Source of the DNA: Roseovarius nitratireducens
Lineage (GTDB): Bacteria; Pseudomonadota; Alphaproteobacteria; Rhodobacterales; Rhodobacteraceae
Assembly: GCF_002925845.1 (NCBI RefSeq)
Contig: NZ_PDNI01000046.1
Location: 1-51,561, forward strand
Length of the DNA: 51,561 nt
Direction of reading: 5' to 3'
In this document: positions 42,309 through 51,047 of the stretch, one piece after another
Layout: every line of letters begins with the position of its first letter
Numbering within the stretch: position 1 is the stretch's first letter
Translations under genes and position numbers: made by a program
Notes under the pieces: generated by a model
What the model was told of the DNA's origin: nothing
Databases searched by the model: none
The model's input: the letters and a program-made list of their open reading frames with translations, nothing else

Positions 42309-42911
42309 CTAGGTGTTCAGCCCCGGCATCTGGTGGATCGGGTCGAGGATGAATCGATCCGGCTCTGAGGTCCAGATTTTGCAGATGTATTCGTAGGGCG
42401 TGAGGCCACCGAGGGTCTTGAGACGCGGAGCGAAATTGTAGGCTGCCATGAAGTCTGTGAGATGTGCGCGCAGCTGATCGTAGCTGTCGTAATGGAAGCG
42501 CTTGACCGTCGCGTCCTTGATCGTCCGGTTCATCCTCTCGACCTGGCCGTCCCTCGGGAAAACAGTCCCCCGGACTGTTTTCTGATCCTCGGAACTCCAC
42601 GGATGATTGGGCTTGGTCAACCGGTGCTCGATCCCGTTCGCCTCACAGATCATGTCGAAGCGCATAGGTCGGGAGATGATCGTGTTCCGGTTCCTCGGCT
42701 GCTCTGCGAACTGGACGCCGTAGCACGTCGGGAAGAAGGGCTGCCGAGAGGTCATGGCCATGCGCGCCGACCTTGCTGGTCGCCATCGACATTTCCAAGC
42801 TTCGCCATGAGGTGCTGATCGGCATTCCGGGCAATACGCGCCGCCGCTGCTTGACGAGTTGGGTCACCGCGAACTTGCTTGTGCGGTCAATGCCGACGAA
42901 GAGATAGAGAC
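42309..42911 (-). pseudogene. IS481-type transposase remnant with frame breaks
   Basis: The N-terminal part LYLFVGIDRTSKFAVTQLVK (about 42911-42848) and the C-terminal part (FAEQPRNRNTIISRPMRFDM, ICEANGIEHRLTKPNHPW, then GQVERMNRTIKDATVKRFHY) lie in different frames, with scrambled sequence between. The DDE region is incomplete. A palindromic insertion of about 42 bases interrupts the run between NHPW and GQVERM without breaking the frame. The C-terminus (TPYEYICKIWTSEPDRFILD) matches the inverted remnant at 8035-8232. It ends against the lysR stop at 42912. Confidence 0.85.
42551..42593. repeat. Palindromic mini-insertion in IS481 remnant
   Basis: GAAAACAGTCC-CCC-GGACTGTTTTC (42558-42582) is a perfect 11-3-11 inverted repeat flanked by direct CCTCGG copies (42552-42557 and 42587-42592). 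It replaces one or two residues between the conserved NHPW and GQVERM segments of the transposase with about 16 extra ones (SSEDQKTVRGTVFPRD), a net gain near 42 bases, in frame. It looks like a REP- or MITE-like mobile palindrome. Confidence 0.65.
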
Positions 42912-43793
42912 TCAGAATTTCTGGGACGTAAGCCAATCCTTGAACACCGCAATCTCGGGACTTTTATTCGTGTCCTCGTACTGAACCAGAAAGAACTTCT
43001 GCAGCATGGATATCTGGTAGGGAACGGGTGCGATAAGCGCACCTGTTTTTAGATAATGTCCGGCAAAGCTGCGGCTAATGAGGGAAGAGCCGTGTCCGGA
43101 TGTAAGGATCTGCAGGGCGACCAGAGACGAGTCCGCCTTCATCCAATGCACCGGCGCTGGCAAATCGAGCCCGTACTTGTCAGACAGGCGCCCCCAGTCG
43201 GTTTCCGATCCGACGACCTGGACGACACTGGCGGCGGCCAGCCCTTCAATCGAGAGGCCGTCGCCCAGGGATGACGCATGGTCGGGATGACAAACGACTA
43301 CCGCATCATCGACCTCGAGGGGCCAGATATTCCGTTCGGGCCAGTCACCATCGCCGTAGCGGATGTCGAGATCGATACCCGCGTCGGTCATGCGATCCGA
43401 CCAGACCGTAGTGAACAAGTCGATCTCGATCTCGGGGTGCCGTTCGCGAAACGCGTTCAGCCGCGGTGCCAGGACCAGCGCGCCAAACGAAATGGACGAC
43501 CGAACCCGAAGTGTCGCCTTGCGCTGTCCGCGAAACAGGCCGTCGGTCGCCTGTTCCATCTCAAGAAAGGATTTCCGAAGCGGTTGTGCATAGGCTTGAC
43601 CGACATCGGTCAGCGCCACGCCCTTTGGCAGCCGCTTGAACAGCTCGGCCCCCAGTCGCTTTTCCAGAAGCCGGATCTGCTGGCTGACGGCTGCCGGGGT
43701 CAGATGAAGCTCGTCCGCGGCCGCCGTGAACGAACTGTGACGCGCCGCAGCATCGAACGCGCGCAGCCAGGTAACATGGGGCAGTCTTCGCAT
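42912..43793 (-). CDS. LysR-family regulator (GcvA-like)
   Basis: A 293-residue LTTR that starts MRRLPHVTWLRAFDAAARHS and has SFTAAADELHLTPAAVSQQI as its helix-turn-helix, the GcvA-type pattern. The effector domain follows (LRVRSSISFGALVLAPRLNA). ATG 43793 was chosen for the family N-terminus; a longer frame opens at 43844. It is divergent from the GMC oxidoreductase (43950), its likely target, across 156 bases. The IS481 remnant touches its stop codon, but the C-terminus looks complete. Confidence 0.92.
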   Translation of the reverse strand: MRRLPHVTWLRAFDAAARHSSFTAAADELHLTPAAVSQQIRLLEKRLGAELFKRLPKGVALTDVGQAYAQPLRKSFLEMEQATDGLFRGQRKATLRVRSSISFGALVLAPRLNAFRERHPEIEIDLFTTVWSDRMTDAGIDLDIRYGDGDWPERNIWPLEVDDAVVVCHPDHASSLGDGLSIEGLAAASVVQVVGSETDWGRLSDKYGLDLPAPVHWMKADSSLVALQILTSGHGSSLISRSFAGHYLKTGALIAPVPYQISMLQKFFLVQYEDTNKSPEIAVFKDWLTSQKF

Positions 43794-43949
43794 CCGGCGT
43801 TTCCTTTCGGGGCACAACATGGCCTTGGACGCGACCGTGCGCAATTCACTGAGACCGAAATAATATGAGGCCTAGGCGGCGAAAGTCGTTGTTTGTGACT
43901 GTGCCGCTTCTATCCCCATATGTGATCGGCGGTCAGGAGGAGAGAGCAG

Positions 43950-45561
43950 ATGGATGAAGTCGACTACGTGATCGTTGGGGCAGGATCTGCAGGCTGTGTG
44001 ATGGCCAACCGCCTGTCCGCGAACGGCCACCACCAGGTGCTGCTGCTCGAGGCCGGGGGCGGAGATGCACGCATGTGGATCAAGATCCCCGTAGGCTATG
44101 CCATGACCTTCTCCGACCCGACACTGAACTGGGGCTACATGACCGAGGCGGATACCGGCCTGTCGGGTCGTCAGAGCTATTGGCCGCGGGGGGCGTGTCA
44201 TCGGGGGATCAAGTTCAATCAACGCCATGGCCTATGTCCGCGGTCAGCCCCGCGATTTCGATGACTGGGCGGCGGCCGGTGCGACCGGCTGGGACTGGCA
44301 GGCGGTAGAGGATGCCTATGACCGGATAGAGACACGCGCACCGGGTGCATCGCGGGCAAAGCCGTCCGGCGAAGGACCGGTCTGGGTGCAGAATCTCTCG
44401 GATCAGATGCATCCGTTCTCGAGGAACTTTCTCGAGGCGGGCCGCAACGCCGGATTTGCAGTGATCGACGACATGAATCGGCCTGGCGCCAATGGTCTCG
44501 GGTTCTACCGCAGCACCGTGCGCCGTGGCCTTCGCTGGTCTTCGGCGGATGCATTCCTGCGGCCCGCCACCCGCCGGGACAATCTGCGGGTCATCACCCA
44601 TGCGCATGTCACCCGGTTGGAGTTCAGCGGCGCGCAGGTGAGCGGCCTTGCCTATATGCGGGGCACCCAAATGCGCCGGGTGCGCGCGCGCAAGGAGGTC
44701 ATCCTCTGCGCCGGGGCCATCAACAGCCCGCATCTGCTGCAACTGTCGGGTATCGGCCCGGCTGACCTCTTGAAGGCGCAGGGGATCGAGGTTCGGCACG
44801 ATCTGGCCCATGTGGGCCAAGGGCTTCAGGATCATCTGGCGGTGTCCTGGCAGTTCCGGGCCCGTGTGCCGACGCTCAACAACATGCTGGGCAGCCCCTC
44901 GGGCCGGCTGCGCGCGGCGCTGCGCTACGCGCTCACCCGCAAGGGCGCGCTCTCTGTTCCGGTCAATCAGGTGGGCGGCTTCGTACGGTCCACGCCACAA
45001 CAGGCGGTGCCCGATGTGCAACTCTTCTGCAACCCGGCCTCCTACGAGATCAACCGCGCCGGCAGGGTCGTTCTTGACCGGCAGCCAGGATACCTGCTCT
45101 CAGCGCAACCCTGCCGCCCGACCAGCCGCGGGCATGTGCGGATCGCCTCGGGTTCCTGGCGCGATGCGCCTGTCATACAGCCCAATTCCCTTGCGACCGA
45201 TGACGACCTTGACGCGGCCGTGCGGGCCAGCAAGGTCATCCGTACCCTCGCGCGGAGCCCGCAATTGCAGATGGTGACCGAGTTTGCCAAATCTCCGGAT
45301 TTCGACACGATGGACGATGCGGCCCTTCTCGACGACTTTCGCAACCGCGCCTCGACCGTCCATCACCCGTCTTGCACCTGCCGCATGGGGCACGGCCCGC
45401 ATGACTCGGTGCTCAACGCCCGGCTTCAGGTTCACGGGGTGCCGGGGCTGCGGGTGGTCGATGCGTCCGCCTTCCCCAACATCACATCCGGCAACATCAA
45501 CGCCCCGACCTTGATGCTCGCGATGCGGGCCGCCGACATGGTGCAGCAAGACGCCGGGTGA
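43950..45561 (+). pseudogene. GMC-family flavin oxidoreductase (choline dehydrogenase-like), frameshifted
   Basis: The N-terminal frame (DYVIVGAGSAGCVMANRLSA, the FAD loop) runs to SYWPRG and then leaves the family sequence. The rest continues in another frame from AMAYVRGQPRDFDDWAAAGA to the C-terminal His region STVHHPSCTCRMG and NAPTLMLAMRAADM. One extra G in the run of six at 44188-44193 explains it: removing it gives PRGRVIGGSSSINAMAYVRG. The repaired protein would be 536 residues, normal length. AGGAGGAG precedes the ATG. It could be a sequencing error, phase variation or true decay. It heads the operon with the ALDH at 45597. Confidence 0.85.
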
Positions 45562-45596
45562 GCGCCCCCCAAAAGCGCCGCAAAAGGAGACACGGC

Positions 45597-47039
45597 ATGA
45601 TCACACTCGACACATTCTACATCGACGGGGCCTGGGTCGCGCCTGCCTCGAGCGAGACGATGCCGATACGCTCGCCCGCCACCAACCGTCAGATCGGCAC
45701 CGTCGCCATGGGCAACGCAGAAGATGCGGTTCGCGCCGTTCAGGCCGCCAAACGCGCCTTCGAGACGTTTCCCATGACCTCCAAGAAGGAGCGTCTGGCC
45801 TTGCTGCGCCGCCTAGCCGAGGTGACGCGGGCGCGCCTGGACGATCTGGCCCATGCCATGACCACCGAGATGGGCGCGCCGATCACCATGTCGCGCGCGG
45901 TGCAGGCCGATGCCGGCATCGGTCACCTCGAGGCCTTCATCGCCGCGCTGGAGAGGCTGGACGAGGAAGAGATCCTGCCCAATGGCGATATCCTGAGCCG
46001 CGAGCCGATCGGCGTCTGCGGGCTGATCACGCCGTGGAACTGGCCGATCAACCAGATCGCGCTCAAGGTGATACCCGCGCTTGCCGCCGGGGCGACCTGC
46101 GTGCTCAAACCGTCCGAGCATACGCCGCTCTCGGCGCAGGTCTATGCCGAGATCGTGCACGAGGCCGGGTATCCGGCGGGGGTCTTCAACCTCGTGCAGG
46201 GCGACGGGCCGACGGTGGGCACGGCGCTGTCGCGCCACCCTGACGTGGCGATGATGTCCTTCACTGGCTCGACACGTGGCGGCAGCGCGGTAGCACGCAA
46301 CGCTGCCGACAGCTTCAAGCGGGTGACGCTGGAACTGGGCGGCAAATCCCCGAACCTGATCTTCGCCGACGCCGATCTTGAGAAACGCGTGGCCGAGGGT
46401 GTGGCCGCGTGCTTCTTCAACTCCGGACAATCCTGCGATGCCCCCACCCGCATGCTGGTAGAGCGCAGCGTCTATCCCCGCGTGCTCGAGCTGGCCCAAG
46501 CCGCCGCAGAGGCCACAGTCATGGGCGATCCCGAGCAGGAAGGCGATCACCTCGGGCCGCTCTTCGACGAGATCCAGTATGACCGGGTGCAGACTATGAT
46601 TGAGACAGGGCTCAACGAGGGGGCGCGCCTTCTGACCGGAGGAACGGGCCGCCCCGACAGATTGCCGGAAGCCCTGCAATCCGGCTGGTTCGTGCGCCCG
46701 ACGATCTTTTGCGATGTCACGCCGGAGATGGTGATCTGGCGCGAGGAGATTTTTGGCCCGGTGCTCACCATCACCCCGTTCGACACCGAGTACGAGGCAA
46801 TCGCGCTGGCCAATGACACCGAATATGGCCTCGCGGCCTTCATCCAGACCGGCAGCGAGGAGCGCGCCCTGCGGGTCGCACGCCGCCTGCGTGCAGGCGG
46901 CATCCATATCAACGGGCGCGATGCCGATTACGGATCCCCTTTTGGCGGATTCAAGCATTCCGGCAACGGCCGCGAGGGCGGTGTTCAGGGGCTTGAGGAT
47001 TACATGGAAATCAAGGTCCGCCCGCCCTTCGCCGCCTGA
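45597..47039 (+). CDS. Aldehyde dehydrogenase 3
   Basis: A 480-residue ALDH with LITPWNWPINQIALKVIPAL, general-base Glu in LELGGKSPNLIFADADLE, catalytic Cys in NSGQSCDAPTRMLV and the C-terminal SPFGGFKHSGNGREGG. ATG 45597 has AAAAGGAGA upstream. It follows the GMC oxidoreductase by 35 bases; the natural reading is that the GMC enzyme makes an aldehyde from an alcohol and this enzyme oxidises it to the acid. It is not specifically a betaine aldehyde dehydrogenase as far as I can see. Confidence 0.92.
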   Translation: MITLDTFYIDGAWVAPASSETMPIRSPATNRQIGTVAMGNAEDAVRAVQAAKRAFETFPMTSKKERLALLRRLAEVTRARLDDLAHAMTTEMGAPITMSRAVQADAGIGHLEAFIAALERLDEEEILPNGDILSREPIGVCGLITPWNWPINQIALKVIPALAAGATCVLKPSEHTPLSAQVYAEIVHEAGYPAGVFNLVQGDGPTVGTALSRHPDVAMMSFTGSTRGGSAVARNAADSFKRVTLELGGKSPNLIFADADLEKRVAEGVAACFFNSGQSCDAPTRMLVERSVYPRVLELAQAAAEATVMGDPEQEGDHLGPLFDEIQYDRVQTMIETGLNEGARLLTGGTGRPDRLPEALQSGWFVRPTIFCDVTPEMVIWREEIFGPVLTITPFDTEYEAIALANDTEYGLAAFIQTGSEERALRVARRLRAGGIHINGRDADYGSPFGGFKHSGNGREGGVQGLEDYMEIKVRPPFAA

Positions 47040-47063
47040 CAGGGCGTGCTCCCCAAACGACAG

Positions 47064-47089
47064 AACGGCGCGGGGCAATCCGCGCCGTT
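47064..47089. terminator. Hairpin between convergent operons
   Basis: AACGGCGCGG-GGCAAT-CCGCGCCGTT is a perfect 10-base stem with a 6-base loop, located between the ALDH stop (47039) and the dioxygenase stop (47116). There is no T-run on either side, so it is a weak or factor-dependent bidirectional terminator. Confidence 0.65.
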
Positions 47090-47115
47090 CCCACTTGTCC
47101 GTGCTGGTTGCCGGA

Positions 47116-48267
47116 TCAGGCGCGCGCCCGGTCCTTGACGACAGACGTCTCGCCGGTGAAGCCCTGCCGCGCCAGTACACGGTAGGTGCTACGAAGCGCG
47201 CCGCGATCAGTGTAGCAGCCGCGCAGGTGGCGGCGGCCACTATCGGCCACGTAGCCTTCACGGCCATGCACGATCCGGTGGTTGTCGAACACCACGCAAT
47301 TGCCGAGCTCCGAGCGGAAGCGCATCAGAAACCGCTCCTCCTGCATCATGCGGATGAACTTGAGGAATGCCGGGTAGTAGCGGTCCAGAATCTCCTGCGG
47401 CAGGTCCATGTTGTCCTGCAGGTGCTGGGAAATCGTGACGCCGGTCACGTTGCCGTCGAGATCGGTCTCGATCACCCGCTGATGCGCGCGGTAATCCCAG
47501 TTGTCATGCCGGTAGAAGAACGGAATGTAGTGGCGGGACAGGAGATCGAATGCCTCCGGGTCCTCTGCGCGCAGCGCCTCGGCCACGGCCGCGCCGTCGA
47601 GAAACAGCGACAGCCCGCCCTCGACGGTGTTCTCCAGACAATGCAGAAACTGCACCCCCGGCGCGGTTTCCTCGCCCGGCAAGTCAGTGTGCATCTCCAG
47701 CGGGCCTGCGGTGAAGGCGAGGTTGGTCGGATCGATCTCGACCCGGACATCGAAGAACAGCCCCTCCGCCGAAGGGGTGATGGGCCCGATCGCCCTTGCC
47801 AGACGCGGCAGGCTCTCGGTGCTGTGCTCCATGTCGTTGACGATGGCGATGCCGTCCTCGATCAGGGCGCGGCTCAGCCGCGCGCGTCCCTCGTTCGTGT
47901 CGGTCACCGCCTGCTGGCTGACGCGGACGATGTCGGGCAGGTGGTCGTTGTACCAGAGGTTGCGCGCGATATCCGCGGGATCGTCGACGCGGCCCTTGGC
48001 TGCGACCTCTTCCAGCAGGGCGATTGGCACGTGGCTCGCCTGCGCCTCGTCCTGCCAGCCGATCACCACCATGTCGCCATCGACATGGGCAGAGGTCGCA
48101 CGCGGCGAGGACGACAATTCCGACGTGTCGAACACTCGCTCGCGTGTCTGTGGGTCAATGCAGGAGACACAGGCATCGCGCAGCCAGTAATAGTTGAAAT
48201 AGGCGCGGCCGCCGGGCAGCCCGACGACCATGCCATTTTCCTGGAATTCGAACGTGATGTCGCTCAT
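47116..48267 (-). CDS. Gamma-butyrobetaine-hydroxylase-like 2-oxoglutarate/Fe(II) dioxygenase
   Basis: A 383-residue enzyme. The N-terminal domain carries YFNYYWLRDACVSCIDPQTR, the Cys-containing zinc domain of gamma-butyrobetaine and trimethyllysine hydroxylases. The TauD-like catalytic domain has iron ligands His193 and Asp195 (EMHTDLPGEE) and His334 (NHRIVHGREGY), with the 2-oxoglutarate Arg near 346-349 (RRHLRG). It would hydroxylate a carboxylate with oxygen and 2-oxoglutarate. It is the last gene of a leftward operon with aldolase and dehydrogenase, so its product may be cleaved and oxidised by them. Carnitine formation is possible but unproven. Confidence 0.9.
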   Translation of the reverse strand: MSDITFEFQENGMVVGLPGGRAYFNYYWLRDACVSCIDPQTRERVFDTSELSSSPRATSAHVDGDMVVIGWQDEAQASHVPIALLEEVAAKGRVDDPADIARNLWYNDHLPDIVRVSQQAVTDTNEGRARLSRALIEDGIAIVNDMEHSTESLPRLARAIGPITPSAEGLFFDVRVEIDPTNLAFTAGPLEMHTDLPGEETAPGVQFLHCLENTVEGGLSLFLDGAAVAEALRAEDPEAFDLLSRHYIPFFYRHDNWDYRAHQRVIETDLDGNVTGVTISQHLQDNMDLPQEILDRYYPAFLKFIRMMQEERFLMRFRSELGNCVVFDNHRIVHGREGYVADSGRRHLRGCYTDRGALRSTYRVLARQGFTGETSVVKDRARA

Positions 48268-48301
48268 CGGTTGGTCATCCTTTCAGCAATTTCATGGTGT
48301 C

Positions 48302-49063
48302 TCAGGTGGCGTATGGGTCCGCCTCGGCATCGAGGATCGCGCGGATTTCGCGCAGATGTGCCTCGGCCTGCCCGGGATACTCCTCGAGTTCCCGCGCGGT
48401 CTTTTCCGCGATCTCGTCCGACAGCCGCCGCAGGGGCTGCCCGGTCTGAAGCGCGCGTAGATAGGTTTCCGCCGCGCGTTCGAAGTAATAGAGGCGGTTG
48501 AACGCATCCGCGACGCCGCTGCCGATGACGAGCAGGCCGTGGTTGCCCATCACCATGACCTTCTTCTTCGGGTCGGACAGCAATTCAGCACAGCGCCTGC
48601 CCTCCTCCTCGAAGGCCAGACCGCCAAATCCGGTATCCACCACATGACGGTCATGGAACGTCGCGGTGTTCTGGTCGATCGGCGGCAGCGTGCTGTCGGC
48701 GAGGCCGGCCAGCACCGTGGACCAGATCGAATGGGTGTGCATCACGCAGCGCGCGTGCGGACAATGGCGGTGGATCGCCCCGTGCAGCCCCCATGCCGTG
48801 GGATCGGGCGCCTCCGGCCCCTCGAGCGTTCCGGGATCGTCGGCATCGAGCAGCAGCAGGTCCGAGGCGCGGATGCGCGAGAAATGCACCTGGTTGGGGT
48901 TGATCAGGAATGCGGTGCCGGTCTCGTTCACCGCCAGGCTGAAATGGTTGGCGACCGCCTCGTGCAGGCCAATCCGCGCGGTCCAGCGAAAGGCAGCCGC
49001 GAGATCGGCCCGCTCCTGTGCAAAGCCTGTTCCGCTCTCGGCATCTGGCGCAAGATTCTCCAT
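48302..49063 (-). CDS. Class II aldolase/adducin-family protein
   Basis: A 253-residue protein of the AraD/FucA fold. Zinc ligands are visible in CVMHTHSIWST and MVMGNHGLLV, and the N-terminal NHFSLAVNETGTAFLINPNQ region lines the substrate phosphate or carboxylate site. Some members are decarboxylases or lyases rather than aldolases. ATG 49063 has GGAG upstream and lies 4 bases after the dehydrogenase stop, so the two are co-translated; the longer frame to 49267 lies inside that gene and is not real. Probably cleaves or decarboxylates a hydroxy acid. Confidence 0.9.
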   Translation of the reverse strand: MENLAPDAESGTGFAQERADLAAAFRWTARIGLHEAVANHFSLAVNETGTAFLINPNQVHFSRIRASDLLLLDADDPGTLEGPEAPDPTAWGLHGAIHRHCPHARCVMHTHSIWSTVLAGLADSTLPPIDQNTATFHDRHVVDTGFGGLAFEEEGRRCAELLSDPKKKVMVMGNHGLLVIGSGVADAFNRLYYFERAAETYLRALQTGQPLRRLSDEIAEKTARELEEYPGQAEAHLREIRAILDAEADPYAT

Positions 49064-49067
49064 CGGA

Positions 49068-50036
49068 TCACTCCGCGGCAAGGGGCTTGGCGCGGCCGGT
49101 GGGGAACACCTCGTAGCCGGGCTCCTCGGGCTCGTCATCGACCAGTTCAGAAGGGAAACCCTCTGCCCGAATGCTGAGGCCGGTTGCATCCTCCAGCCTG
49201 CGGATGATGTTGGGCGACAACTCGCGGTCGCCGTAGCGGGCGATGCCGTCATCGAAGATGCTGACAAGCAGCGGGCTGACCTCGAGCGTTACATTCGCCG
49301 CTTCGGCGATCTTCTGGAACAGGCCGATATCCTTTTTCACCAGGTCCATCGTAAACGAGACATCGCGCGAGCCATTGAGGATCAACTGGCTTTCGGTTTC
49401 ATGCACGAAGGACGTCCCCGACGAGATCTTCATCGCCTCATACGTGGTGTTGAGATCCATGCCGGCGGCCTTCATCGTCACCAGCGCCTCGCAGCAGGAC
49501 AGGAGGTTCGCCGTCGCCAGGTAATTGGTCATCACCTTCAGGATCGAGGCGGTGCCGATCTCGCCGGTGTGCAGCACCCGGCGACCCAGCGCCGTCAGGG
49601 TCGGCAACATGCGATCGAACGTGGCGCGATCGCATCCCGCAAAGATCGAGATGTTTCCGGTATCCGCCCGGTGACAGCCGCCCGAGACCGGGCATTCGAT
49701 GGCCGAGCCACCATGCGCCTCCACCAGCGATGCGAGGCGCTTTACCTCCTCGGCATCCGTGGTCGACATTTCGAGCCAGATCTTGGTGTCATCGACGGCG
49801 GGTAACATCTCTTCAACCACGGCGGCAGAGGCTGCCGGCGACGGCAGGCAGGTGATCACCGCGTCGCAGGCCTGCATCAGCGCAAGCGGTCCGTCTACCG
49901 TTGCGGCCCCACGTTCGATGAACTCCGCGACAAGCTCACGGTTCAGGTCGTGAACCGTGAGGTCAAAGCCGTTGCGTAGCAGGCTTCCTGCCAACTTGCC
50001 GCCGACATTACCCAATCCGATAAATCCGAGTTTCAT
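49068..50036 (-). CDS. 3-hydroxyisobutyrate dehydrogenase-family oxidoreductase
   Basis: A 322-residue beta-hydroxyacid dehydrogenase. It has the Rossmann turn GFIGLGNVGGKLAGSLL, the substrate loop CPVSGGCHRADTGNISIFAG and the catalytic Lys with its following Asn in GTASILKVMTNYLATANLLS. The C-terminal tail after about 290 is longer and acidic. It oxidises a 3-hydroxy acid with NAD(P). First gene of the dehydrogenase-aldolase-dioxygenase operon. A pairing of such a dehydrogenase with a class II aldolase is known for L-threonate and four-carbon acid pathways, but no kinase is present here. Confidence 0.9.
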   Translation of the reverse strand: MKLGFIGLGNVGGKLAGSLLRNGFDLTVHDLNRELVAEFIERGAATVDGPLALMQACDAVITCLPSPAASAAVVEEMLPAVDDTKIWLEMSTTDAEEVKRLASLVEAHGGSAIECPVSGGCHRADTGNISIFAGCDRATFDRMLPTLTALGRRVLHTGEIGTASILKVMTNYLATANLLSCCEALVTMKAAGMDLNTTYEAMKISSGTSFVHETESQLILNGSRDVSFTMDLVKKDIGLFQKIAEAANVTLEVSPLLVSIFDDGIARYGDRELSPNIIRRLEDATGLSIRAEGFPSELVDDEPEEPGYEVFPTGRAKPLAAE

Positions 50037-50757
50037 CTTGCTGTGCCTTGCCCGCTGTGACCCCTGATGTTCTCAGCAGCATGGCGCAGCACCGGGCGCC
50101 CGTAAAACAATGGCATTGCACCCTGAGGGTTCAGTTTCGTTGACAGAAAAGTGGGAAATCAGACCGATTTCATCGGTGGAACGGACTGGATAGGGCGTTT
50201 TGTGCCTTCTTAGGATGAAGTTTTCCGTGATTGCTGCCGATCCGCTTTCGAGTTGACTGGCCGCTGGCCGACTTTCTGCGCCGGATTTGCCGCACCTGCA
50301 TGAATGCGTTTTCATCATGCATGATCGTGTCACTGAAAGGGTTAGACATCACCACGACCGGCAAGAAGGGGCTATATTCAGACCTATGCCACGCCGAGGG
50401 CGAAGGCCCGCTGTGGGTCGTCACGTTCTGAGCGGCGACCAAGGTTCTCAACTTTGCAGCGTCGGCTCACTGCGTATTGCTGCCGCCAAGACTGACGTGG
50501 CGAGCGGTCCCGGTCGCTGTGTCTCACGTCGGCGTTGCCAAAGAGTCATCGGCAGCTCTCTCTTCGCGCCCTCGACAGGTGATTTCAGCGCGCCTCGAGC
50601 CTCTGTTCTCCCGGTTTATAACCAATGGGCCACTCATCCAGCTTCGACCACCGCCGAGTTGAAGCAAGCAAACACTGGGAGAAAGGGCGTGGTGGTGATC
50701 ATCAGTCGAACCAAGTGGACAAAGATCAAGGCTTCGATCCTCGCCGCCCAGTGATGC
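50037..50757. other. 720-base stretch without a recognisable gene
   Basis: This lies upstream of the dehydrogenase operon and so must contain its promoter. Several short open frames exist on both strands (for example one ending KGLYSDLCHAEGEGPLWVVT on the plus strand and one containing MSNPFSDTIMHDENAFMQ on the minus strand). None resembles a known family, and codon use is not like the neighbours. I think it is degraded mobile DNA or spacer. Confidence 0.4.
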
Positions 50758-50988
50758 TCAGGTATCCTTGCGCAACCGGACGCCTGCGCCGCCCCCGTTC
50801 TCTGCGATGAACTCGACCCCGGCGGCTTCGAGGGCGACGCGGATCTTGGCCACGTTGTCGGGATTCATGTCATAACGCCCGGTCTCGAAATTCGAGATCG
50901 TGTTGCGATGAACGCCGGAGGCTTTTGCAAGATCGGCAAGAGACCAATTTAACGCTCCCCGCGCCATTCGCACTTGTGCGGATTTCAC
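50758..50988 (-). CDS. Small XRE-family DNA-binding protein
   Basis: A 76-residue protein that is almost only a helix-turn-helix: QVRMARGALNWSLADLAKAS, GVHRNTISNFETGRYDMNPD, then a short C-terminal strand (GVEFIAENGGGAGVRLRK) common in small alphaproteobacterial XRE proteins. The start is GTG 50988 with AAGGA upstream. It is divergent from the unknown gene at 51048, with a palindrome in the 59-base gap, so it probably represses itself and that gene. Confidence 0.88.
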   Translation of the reverse strand: MKSAQVRMARGALNWSLADLAKASGVHRNTISNFETGRYDMNPDNVAKIRVALEAAGVEFIAENGGGAGVRLRKDT

Positions 50989-51007
50989 AACTATCTATCC
51001 TTGTGCT

Positions 51008-51025
51008 ATTGTCACATGTGGCAAT
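51008..51025. promoter_or_regulatory. Palindrome between XRE gene and unknown gene
   Basis: ATTGTCACATGTGGCAAT is an 18-base inverted repeat with one mismatched pair, centred in the 59-base divergent region. It is the only clear dyad there and is well placed to be the operator of the small XRE protein for both promoters. Confidence 0.6.
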
Positions 51026-51047
51026 ATCACAATTGGAGATCGAGACA

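Noticed and set aside
43950-47039. Reading GMC oxidoreductase plus ALDH as betA/betB choline oxidation
   Set aside because: The GMC sequence around the FAD and active-site regions is the general alcohol-oxidase type and does not match choline dehydrogenase closely; no betaine transporter or betI is near.
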